From Bugula neritina (taxonomy: Eukaryota; Bryozoa; Gymnolaemata; Cheilostomatida; Bugulidae): a DNA stretch of 64,000 nucleotides. How positions within the stretch are numbered: position 1 is the stretch's first letter; every line of letters starts with the position of its first letter. Positions 50,101 to 60,334 of the stretch are shown one piece after another. The notes below the pieces were generated by a model. The model made no database searches, was not told where the DNA came from, and saw only the letters and a list, made by a program, of their open reading frames with translations. Location of the stretch: assembly GCA_964035545.1 (NCBI GenBank), contig OZ037766.1, positions 2,600,501 through 2,664,500 of the forward strand, read 5' to 3'. Made by a program: the position numbers and the translations under genes.

Positions 50101-53100
50101 GGTTTACTGTAAAAGCTGTAGTACTAGCTCTATCTCACTGTTCTTGAGAATTTGGTTGAAGACTTGTAATATAAGTTATATAGTCTATTGAATGTGTATG
50201 CTGTAGTACTACCAGAGCTTGAACATCAGAGTCGGGCTGATTTATTCCGAGTTCTGGACTGAAGATAAGATGAATGTGTCGAGTAATCCTCGGGAAACGC
50301 TGCAGAACTTTGTAAACTACGCCTCTGCGCATCTCGGGGAGGTTGACTATGATCTGGCCCACCTTATCAGGTTGGTTTTGCTATATTTTTAATTCTTAAA
50401 TTAAACTTTAATTACCTAATGAGTTTTTGAACTATGTATGTTTTGTCTTTTTTTGGAACCTTTTATTTGCTATACATTTCTATACATGAGATTTAGTATA
50501 TTTTTCATTTTCTTATCTGAATTTGTTTCTGAAATGTTAGATTTCATAATCCCCTTAAAGATGATGTAGGATTAGTCTTTGTATTCTAAATTCTCATTGG
50601 TCAGTTTACTATACTGGCTGCCCAAACTTTAACTCTGTAATTCTCAACATGTTATATAGGTCAGGTTAAATAGGTCAAGAGGCTATAAAGTCTTCCTAGG
50701 TCATGTTGCTTTCTCTAAACCATAATTTTGCATGTAATTGTAGAATATCCAACAGTTTCAGCAAAATGTTTTTGCAATTATCCACTTAATTTCTTAATTT
50801 TAGAGGATTACGTTAGACTTAATATGTGATCTCTGAAAGTTAATGGTGTGTTTATGGGAGTTATATTGCTAAAAATGTTTTGATATGCCACGATATTACT
50901 CTAAGCCTGTCTCAACCGAACAGTAAATGTTTTGTGTGTCTCTGTGTAGCTGAACTGCGTCATAAGGCTTCCAAAGATTTGCCAGTTCCATAGTCCAGTG
51001 TTAATACTGTATCATAAAATGATTATTATAATAGCTGCAATTAGTGTGGTTTTTATATTTTATTACATTTATAGCACTAAAATTTTCTTGTCTATATTGA
51101 AAAATATGGCAAGTTATAAACCCAAACTAAGCAAAAACCGGCCTGCTAGTGAAACATGATTTAGTTGAAAAATTGAAAAGCTAGTTTCAGTGAGTAGAAC
51201 AAATGTCAATGCTAATCAAAAGAGCATCATTTATTCACAGTGAAATGTCAACAAATAGCCCTTTGATAAGTAATTCAATGTTGAAGTCTAATACAAACAT
51301 TCATTATGCAAACTCAATGCTAGTTTGAATTAGTGTTAATGCCAAACATCAACATGCAAACATGCGAGTGTAGTAGCAGTTCCCTACTAACTTTATTAGA
51401 ACAGCTGCTGTAAAGTGTAACAATATATATCTGAATTATTTAAACTACCCAAACAAAATCTTCCACCAATGCTTGCTTTTTGAAGAAGTCATCATTCATA
51501 TTGAAAATATATCTTATTTTGTCACGCATAAATCAAGCTTAGAAAAGTTTTTCGGCAAAAAAATTAACTGTTCAATGTGGGGGTATATAGTAATGAAGGA
51601 GACTGCAAGGTGCTTGTTTTTGCCTGACAAGATTTCAAAGTGCTTGTAGACACATTCTCTAAATGACAAGCATGCAATTGACTAGCAGTTGACAATATTC
51701 CAAGGTGCCTGGTAGGTTCGCCTACGACTGACTAGACTGCAAGGTGCTTGTTCTTATTGTCATTGTGAATCACTCGTTCTCTGATCTGACCATTCATTTT
51801 AGACATAAACAAGGACTTCTTAAGTGGGGTGCTCAGACCCATAGCCTAAACTATGTAAATTTTATTGCAAAGGGCACTTGAGTTAGGATTGTGATATTGC
51901 AGCCTGTACAGGTAGCACGGTGACAGTTTAAATCCATACAACCTTATCTACTTCCACTGGTCATCTCCTTCATGTACATTGTATACTCTTTCATTGACAT
52001 CGTATACTCCTTCATTGCAGTTATATGTTCCTTATGAATACACATGAAAATACTCCTGCACTGCATTGTCCTTCAGTATAGTTGCCAGTGGTTTTACACT
52101 AAATTCATTATTTGAAACACTGCAAAGTGCATATCCAGTACTTTGAGAACCACCCTGTAGAAACAGCAACAGATATTTCGGTAAATTAAAATATTTATAA
52201 TTTACAGTTTTAATGTTGAATTATATGAACTATGTTGAATTGTTTTTTTTTTCATATTTTAGTGGAATAACTTTTGATGAAGATTCTTCAGGCTTGGCAA
52301 TTCCTGATTCAGTATGTTTAAAAAGAGGCGTGGCTGTGGTATCCAGCCAATCAGAAGACAACTCCCGCCACCTGGCTTCTGTTATCTCGCACATGATTGG
52401 TCACAACATTGGCTTACTTCATGACACCAAAGGTATGTGTGGCATCCCATTGCCATATCTGATCCGATGTGGCTCACCTGCATCTTGTCCACTAATGGCC
52501 AGTTCCTAATTTGTTTCAAGTTTTAAATGGCAGAAATATGCAAAAAGTCTTTATATTCAACTGGAAACCGAGCATTAAAAGAGTTTTATTGTCATCTTAG
52601 ATTGAGTTTTTCTTTTATTTAGCATATGATTTCCCATACTATGGTAGGTCTAGCTTGTGTTTTTGACTGGGTTAACCTGAACTGTTGCGGTGTTTGCAAA
52701 GGCTGCCATATTTGTTGTTATGTAATGCCTCACCAGCTCTTTGAAGTTCTGTAACACCCTCTCTCAATTTTATTGTGATCTTGTTCCATGGCAAACTGTA
52801 CACCTTACCATTTCCTGTTCATTGCACCTTTGTTAGCACATGTGAATCTTTTGCCATAAATTAAATTCGATTAGTTTTTTTTATATATTACTTTATTGTT
52901 GTATGACTCAAAAAATTAAGTTACAATGTACTGTAGTTTCTAGCTATTGAAATTTACCGGTCTTATCGAGTCAGATTTGTTTTTATTTATTATTGTGAGT
53001 GTGATATACTAATTGCTCAATCTTTGGTATGACTCACTCACTCCCTCACTCACTCACTCACTCACTCACTCCCTCACTAGCTCACTCATTCACTCGCTCA

Positions 53101-56100
53101 CTCAGTCAGTCACTAGCTCACTCACTCACTCACTCACTCACTCACTCACTCACTCACTCTGTTGTCTGACTTGTTATTTGACTTTATACTTACAAAATTT
53201 ACAGTGAAAACTTTACTAGCTTTTTCATTTTCATTGCAAACTACCTGTTGGTGACTTGTTGTAGAATGTGTATGTGAAGATAAGGATTTGGGTTGCATTA
53301 TGGACATGAATATGTGAGTATTACCCTTACTATATATACTATATACTATATACTCTACTATATACTATATACTATATCTACTCTACTATATACTATATCT
53401 ACCTATACTTTCTACCTCTACCTATACTATATACTATATACTCTACTATATATTATACTATACACTATATGCTATATACTATGCTGTGTAGGGGTTCCAA
53501 ATCGCCGAGTCAGTTCTCCAGCTGCAGCGTCTCCCGTCTGGACTTGCTGAATGACCTTGGGCTCGGGTCATGTCTGCTCGGCGAGTCACAGAGGAGCTCC
53601 TTCACTCAGTCGTGTGGAAATGGATTCGTTGAAAGGGGCGAGCAGTGTGACTGTGGTACGGCAGAGGTAACCCTACTAAAAATATAATATTGAGTTATTT
53701 TAACCCACTATACTGAAATTTTGCTCCTTGACCAACTTGTGGAAGTCAACAAATTCATAATTGATGTTTAGTTACAGTTTAAACATATAAGAAACTGCAG
53801 TGAACTATAAATCTAATCTCTTGGTTTTACTTCTAATTAAAATTCCATAAATTTTTTGTTTTACTGTTCTAAGGGTTTCGTTCAGCTTTTGTTATGTATT
53901 TCAATGCTTATGTATGACACAACTGGCTGTTCTTCTGTTACAGAACTGTGAGAGGGTTGACCCCTGCTGTGACCCCAGCACTTGTCTGCTCAAAACAAAT
54001 GCCAGGTGCAAGTCTGGTCCGTGCTGTCACAACTGTCTGCCAAAAGCGTCCAATGAAGTCTGCAGAGAAGCTGACGGTGAATGTGACGCTGCGGAGTACT
54101 GTGATGGTGTGACGGGAGAGGTGAGTCACACTAACTAGTAGTCACGCTAACTAGTACTCTCTGCTAACTAGTACTCTGCTAACAGAGTACTCTGTTAGCT
54201 AGTAGTCTACTAACTGTATTATATGAATCAAAAGACTGTGGGTTGACGACTAGTCGTGTAAAGTACTCGTATGTTGGAATTTTCAGCAAAGTAATATTAA
54301 TTCCTTTAACTGCTTTTACTTTTGGTTAATAGGTATGGTAATTGCTTCTGTGCTTGTAATTTGCTTGTTTATGAATAAATTACGAGTGACAGTGTGTCAT
54401 GTGTAATTGGCGAGATTTCTACAAAGCGTAAGAATGGTGGAAGAGAAATCAAGTGGAGTTGAGGCTGGTAATTAGCTCTTAGAATAGTGCTAAGAGCATC
54501 TTCCAGTTCAATGACTCCTACTCAACTCTCGTGTACAACATACAGCAAACTCTTCAGTAGCCACGAGAGTGTCTGAATGCACCAGGTGGACCCCAGTCTA
54601 GCGTATGGACTGACTTTTTATAAGAGTGTTCCTGTAATGGTCCTAGCAAGTCCTTGAGGAATGTTTCTGAGTGATAAATATTAGTATAATGCAGTAACTG
54701 TGGAACCTTTATGATTTCTAGTGCCCAGCTGACCATGCGATAGCCAATGGGCAGCCGTGTTCGGGTGGTCACTGTTATAACGGACGATGCCCGTCACATG
54801 ACGCCCAGTGCAAGCAGTTCTGGGACTCTGAGGCTACATCGGCCCACGAGGAGTGCTACACGTACAACAATCCACAGGGTAACCTGTTCGGTCACTGCGG
54901 GCTGGACAGTAGTGGGCTCCCTACCAAGTGCCTTCTCCAGTAAGTTCTCGTGCTATGCTATACACTATACACTATTGACTATACACTATTGTACTATATT
55001 ATATTATATTATACTATAATACAATACATTATACTATACCCTATTATGTTATATAATATTGCACTATATTATTGTATACGCTACTATATGTTAGACTAGT
55101 GTGTATTATATTATTGTATACGCTACTATATGTTAGACTAGTGTGTATTATATTATTGTATACGCTACTATATGTTAGACTAGTGTGTATTATAGTATTG
55201 TATACGCTACTATATGTTAGACTAGTGTGTATTATATTATTGTATACGCTACTATATGTTAGACTAGTGTGTATTATAGTATTGTATACGCTACTATATG
55301 TTAGACTAGTGTGTATTATAGTATTGTATACGCTACTATATGTTAGACTAGTGTATATTATATTTGAGCTATTGCCAGCTCATGTAGTCTACAAATCTGT
55401 TTCCTGCTCAGAGAAAATGTAAATATTACTCCAACTTGTAGGGATTCTTTCTGTGGACTGCTGCAGTGTCAGGGGGGCACCCAGTACGCCATCCAGAGTA
55501 ACCTAGAATACAGGACTACCTCCGTAGGATCTAATGCTAACGAGAAATACAGCTGCAAGTAAGTAGCGATTCCAACACACAACACAATCCATCTAATCAA
55601 AGACAACACCGGATAATTTATGTGATTATTTGTTGTGAAGCCAAGGAAAGTTCACGTCCAGCTGAAGATTTATTAGTCTTGTACAGAATGCTGTGTGGCT
55701 GGTCTCATGTATGAATGCTAATCTGGTATTTCACTGAATGGCTTAGTTTCTTGACAGACACTTAGTTCCTGTATGAGTCACCAGCCTCTGGTGTCAATGC
55801 AAGTTGAACGGGAAGGTGTTACATTTACTTTTATGACTGAACCACTTTGCTTTCTGTCTCTGGGGTTATTTAAGGAACATTTCAAATTCCTCATCTGTGA
55901 AGATCCAGCTCTCTGTAGGGTGGGAATATGTCCCATTAGAATTTAGATCATTTGTTTCATCCCCACAATGTTTTATTGCTTATCAAGAAAGCAAACCACA
56001 GCATAAACTTTAATAAATTATGTGTAGTGAAAGTCTCCAAGTTTCACTCCCACCAGAACATTTAGGAGCAGTAGTGGAGAAATAGCCTAAATTTCTTAAT

Positions 56101-59100
56101 TTTACTAATTTTTGTTTTGGGCTCGGGTTGAAATTCTCGTGAGAACATAACTTCTTATGCTACATTTCTACTCTAGAACACAGACTTTTTTCAATTTCTC
56201 CATTACTGCACCTACCTCCACCGGAAGGTTAGACTCGTAGTAGAGATGAGTTATTTAGTATTGTACTATTTTCTGCAGGGTTGTTATTGCTGACCTGAAG
56301 GATGATATAGCCGCTGTCGGCATGGTGCTGGACGGCAGCGTGTGTGGAGAGGGCATGATATGCATGGGGTCGAGATGCGTCAGCGCTGACTCGGTGTTGG
56401 GTCATACAGACTGTCCGACAGGAACCAACAACCTAACGTGCTCTGGCAACGGGGTAATTGTTATTCCGTTATATCCTTGCATTGGCCTAGAGTCCTCTTA
56501 GGGATTCTTCTGTGTCAAAGTTACACCGTGGCTGTTGCATGTATATTGTATATGAAAGTTATATGGAATGGTGTCTTTGCATATCTTACCAGATTTGGGC
56601 GTGGAATAGTATTGCACTTTTTGTTTACTTATTATATTATCGTTTGTCATGTTTATGTTGGCATATACTTGGCAAGCTCTGCTCCTATAGGAAATAACTT
56701 TGTTGTCACTTTTTATGTGCAAATGAAATGCTGTGTTCTGACATTTTGAAACCCAGTTTTCCAGGCTATAAGATTTTATAGACGTACACTGACTAGAGTT
56801 AACTGAGCGCTGCAGGGAGAAAAGTGCTTTAGCCAGTTGTGGTGATGCACAGTTTAAATATTGGTAACGGCACCATGTTTATGTTAATGATAAAAAGTAT
56901 ATCATTTATGATAGAAGTATACTATTATGTATTTGTTTACAGCGTTGTGTATCTATTTACAGCGTTGTGTATCTATTTACAGCGTTGTGTATCTATTTAC
57001 AGCGTTGTGTATCTATTTACAGCGTTGTGTATCTATTTACAGCGTTGTACTACTGCCAAAGCCTGCTCTTGTAACCGCGGTTACGGAGGTATCCTGTGTG
57101 ATAAGAAAGTTCCCGTTTCCCTGTCTGAAGTTGATGTAAACACTGGATTGTCTTCTCCCGAGGACACAACTCCTATGTTGGACGTAAAGTGGCTGATAGT
57201 CATCGTATGCGTGGTTGCCGTAGTAACTGTGTCAGCGGCTGTCATAGCGTTTCTCTTCTGCAGGTAATATTTGACGGTTGGTCTGTGCTGTTCACTTTGA
57301 CACTCAGGATATATGAGCTTTTAGTTTCCTGTGCAGCCACTGGTTTAATTGTTGAGTGTTGACCAGTTTTGTATAGGGATATGTAGGTGTAGCAGTTTGC
57401 TGCTGGGATGTTTGCTTATCAATGGGAGTTATCTTCTCTATACTATAAATACTCTTCAATAGTCTAATGTTGGTGTGAGTGAATGCCGCACAGTCTTTCA
57501 TTTATGAAAATATTGTTATCTGATAAATATAATCGATCCCTTTATTTACTTTGACAACTAAATCAGGGCAAGTTTTGAATTTGCTATGACACAATATCTG
57601 TTTTTGCTCAATAGATTTTTTTTAAATGCTGGTGGAGTGTGTTTGCAGCCGGTTTCACATTTGTTGAAGTCCTTTACTGCATAACCTTTAGCTTTTTTTT
57701 GGAAAGTGGGCAGTTGACTTGTTGATTAAATTTTTTTTTCAGGAAATGCTGTAAGAATAACTTCATGAAAAATAAGTTGAGACCTTAACTGATTTGCTAA
57801 ATGCTGTCTTCACAGTTGTTTAGATTACTTACTATCATATTGTCTTTGCAGAAGGCAGGTTGTTTCACCGAACAGAAAAAAGTCCAATAAGCGAAAAGAA
57901 TCTCATTTAAACGAGAGTATAGACCTGGAGAAAGATCGAGCCATCACCTTTGGGCAGACACCCTCTTATAGGTAAGACTCTTACACCTTCTTCTGTTTGC
58001 CTGCGGTTGACGAATATACTGTTGAATTTACATATACTGCGTAATATTTGTAAGAAATGTGGTTTCAAAAAAAGAATAATACATAACACTTTGTGACGTG
58101 ATGTTGCGGTGTTATAGGTCAGATAAGGATGGTACCAAAAGGAAACGCAGACGTAAGAGAAAACCCTCTTCGAGTGGTGAGGATGAGACAGACAGTGATG
58201 AAAGACCTTCGTCAGTGCGAGTGGATATTCCTATACCCGAGGAGTTGTCTCGTCAACCCCAGAGAGGTGAGCCTGGAAAATGTTTTTTTTTTCTTTCTTA
58301 ATTGGAGCATGCTAAATTACTTTTTTATTTTAAATGAAAAATATGAAAGGTGTAATTTTAGTCTCAAAGTAAAACAACCAATAGAAGACAATGAGTTATA
58401 TTTTGGAGTTGTTGCTACGTGGAGTTTACTGCCATTAAATATTATTTTGGCCATTGTGTATCATTAAAAATATTTATTAAAGGAAGCATTGAATGCATTT
58501 TTGTCTTTTTTCAATTTGCCAAAATATATTTTCATATAATATAACAAATTTTAAATTAATACATTTGTAATAAATAAAAATTTGTAATGAATTGTTCTTT
58601 TTTTAGTTATTTCCTAAATGAATACTAAAAATTAGATTGGTTGTGTCTTTTCAATTGTAAAGCTGGTAATGTAGGAGTTTTTACTGGCTGCACAATCTAT
58701 AATAGGAAGTTGTTGACTGCTGCAGGTATTCTGAAGAAGTCCACATCCTCCGCATTCGAGGGGATAGAAGACGACGAGTGCCACTCGCAGTGTTCGTGTA
58801 CCGACACCGGTTCCTGTAGCTGTAGTGATCACGAGACTCATTCAGTGCCCAGCAATATTCATAACATGACGCACCAAGACTCGGAGCAGGGAATACCACC
58901 TCCCCGAGAGTTTGAGACCAACGCGTATAGAAAGAAGATAGACACTAGTGTAGAGGTTGAGATTAACCCGTGTATGGAGTCCTCACCGACCGACTCGGAG
59001 CACATGCCGGAAGTCGACCAGTACTACAAGACTTTTACACCTCCATATAGTAAATACAACTCACCGCTGCCTTATCAATCACAGCAAGGAGCTGACTCTG

Positions 59101-59498
59101 CCACCGACAGCGCCATAGACATGCCTGGAGATGGCAGTGTTAGTACAATAAATGACATTGCACCTCATCACCACGGTAACCTAGCCAATGGCAGCGGTCA
59201 GTATAAACATAGACCTACAGCTCTGGACTACCTAGAACTGCATTCTCACTCAGATGATTCTCGTTCTTCTAGAATATTCCGACCACCACCTCCGCCTTAC
59301 GTTAAGAAAAGCCCATCTGTTGGAGTTCAAGGTCAAATCTCTAACCAGCCCGTGATGATTGAATATAACAAACCACCAGTCAATAGGTTTTTGGAAATGA
59401 GTGGAATCACTTGCGCTCCTAAAATCAGCCAATCAGAAAAAGACATGTGCTCTCGCAATGCAGCTGAATTGAGAGTGGACGACTCCGTTGTTGTCTAA
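39739..59498 (+). CDS. Catalytically dead adhesion ADAM (ADAM11/22/23, mind-meld type)
   Basis: Twenty-one exons: 39739-39904, 42520-42668, 42968-43041, 43834-43873, 45772-45863, 46726-46792, 47165-47290, 48843-48902, 49751-49822, 50207-50370, 52263-52432, 53265-53313, 53492-53666, 53944-54120, 54722-54939, 55442-55558, 56279-56453, 57043-57263, 57852-57971, 58118-58266 and 58726-59498. All phases match, giving 1117 residues. Domains are: signal peptide; prodomain (STCDGLRGVIQISGE); furin-type site RVRR (238-241) joined across exons 7/8; metalloprotease-like domain with HMIGHNIGLLHD (380-391); Met-turn CIMDM; disintegrin from about 451 with loop CREADGECD; Cys-rich domain; EGF (CSCNRGYGGILC, 707-716); one membrane span about 747-770; and a 347-residue cytoplasmic tail, Pro/Ser-rich, ending DDSVVV. 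The zinc histidines remain but the catalytic Glu is Met, so proteolysis is unlikely. Vertebrate ADAM22/23 bind LGI proteins and act in synaptic adhesion. Polyadenylation signal at 59854. Confidence 0.93.
43637..43653. repeat. Poly-G tract in ADAM intron
   Basis: A run of about 15 G, followed by TGT, in intron 3 about 180 bases upstream of the 40-base exon at 43834-43873. G-runs in introns can influence splicing of short exons (general knowledge; no evidence here). Confidence 0.8.
44097..44191. repeat. (AT)n microsatellite
   Basis: About 47 perfect AT dinucleotides in ADAM intron 4, about 220 bases downstream of the short exon 43834-43873. Likely highly polymorphic and cruciform-prone. Confidence 0.95.
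47300..47896. repeat. 37-bp minisatellite after ADAM exon 7 donor
   Basis: About 16 copies of a 37-bp unit, cactgagctctacagtatat plus agcttactacagtatac, with a start within about 10-20 bases of the GTATGT donor at 47291. Sub-variants (gtgtacagcttgtt, atatagcttact) occur in local clusters, a mark of unequal exchange. Each unit contains CTACAG, a weak acceptor look-alike. Confidence 0.92.
53031..53160. repeat. (CACT)n microsatellite
   Basis: About 30 tetranucleotide repeats with interruptions, in ADAM intron 11, about 105 bases upstream of exon 12. It keeps one frame open for 64 codons by chance. Confidence 0.9.
53320..53485. repeat. tatactatatac array filling ADAM intron 12
   Basis: Variable short units of tatactatatactctac fill nearly the whole 178-base intron between exons 12 and 13, from just after the GTGAGT donor to the acceptor region. 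Confidence 0.85.
54121..54210. repeat. 16-17 bp repeat starting at ADAM exon 14 donor
   Basis: Units agtcacactaactagt, agtcacgctaactagt, actctctgctaactagt and actctgctaacagagt follow each other. The first overlaps the donor GTGAGTCACA itself. The last part is inverted, making a small palindrome. Confidence 0.8.
55073..55361. repeat. 42-bp minisatellite in ADAM intron 15
   Basis: Seven near-perfect copies of a 42-bp unit (ttgtatacgctactatatgt plus tagactagtgtgtattatatta). A shorter actatacactatt array lies between it and the donor at 54940. The 42-bp length, 14 codons, keeps one frame open for 116 codons, which is an artefact and not a gene. Confidence 0.92.
56941..57042. repeat. 20-bp repeat carrying copies of the ADAM exon 18 acceptor
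   Basis: Five tandem units acagcgttgtgtatctattt end at the true acceptor. Each unit contains TTTACAG|CGTTGT, that is the acceptor plus the first six bases of exon 18, so the array copies the intron-exon junction itself. Confidence 0.9.
57743..57788 (+). other. Candidate alternative terminal exon, short ADAM tail
   Basis: Preceded by a strong polypyrimidine run and CAG. Joined to the membrane-span exon (57263, phase 2) it reads RKCCKNNFMKNKLRP and stops. This would give a 15-residue Cys/Lys-rich tail in place of 347 residues. ADAM11/22/23 genes are known to make tail isoforms. Expression is not shown. Confidence 0.4.
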
Positions 59499-60334
59499 TT
59501 TTTTCATACCTATACTAGATTTTTTCATTCAGTTTTGCTCACTCATTAATAATTTTTTGCATGTTTTTTTTCTATTTAATATTTTACCAAGATCTCTAAA
59601 CACTTAATTTTTGAGCTAACTAAATGATATATTTGTAAATAATTATGTCAATCTTTGTATATAATTTTGCAAAAGAATTATTTATTTCATTTTTTAAAAT
59701 TTAAATAATTTGTGAATACTGTATGTAAAGTTTTTTTTGTATTTGTTGTTATTGCATTTTTATTAAAATAATATAGATTAGTAATTTTTTGATATTATAC
59801 CAAGTCATTTTACTGACAATATAATGATAATTAACATCTATGTATTTACACTCAATAAAATTTTTACCATCTATTAAAGGTTAGAAAATTTTAATGCACA
59901 CTAAATTTTAGAATGCATCAATAGATATATACAAAACGAAAACACTATACCATTCACAGCATATGAGATTACATAATGTATTTCGGATAAATTAAATTGA
60001 AAATTTGTCAAAATATGTTTTAGAAAGAAATTTTAAACAGGATAAACACAATTATAATAAACTATTCAAAGGCAAAATCCTAATTTATATATATATTCTA
60101 ACATGGCAGCAGCATTATATAGAAACATTTAGATTAATTGCTTGCATCACAATGACTGTCTAAACTCTAAAGTGAAGGAAACATGAAGAATGGAGTGGAG
60201 CTTTTTCTAATATTGCAGTATTCACATCTGTAAGGTTATTGTGAAAACATTATTGTAAAGCTTTTCCCTAAAAGACTGCAACAAATTTGGCAACAGGAGT
60301 AATCCAACTGAGACTGGGCATTGGTGCAGTGGTC
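59499..60334. other. Convergent 3' intergenic region
   Basis: Holds the ADAM 3' UTR with AATAAA at 59854-59859 and the 3' side of the AIG1-like gene. Very AT-rich; no further gene seen. Confidence 0.55.

Noticed and set aside
53013..53207. 64-codon ORF of THSLT repeats
   Set aside because: It is the (CACT)n microsatellite in an ADAM intron.
55072..55422. 116-codon ORF made of 14-residue repeats
   Set aside because: It is produced by a 42-bp intronic minisatellite whose length is a multiple of three; it lies in ADAM intron 15 and has no start or homology.
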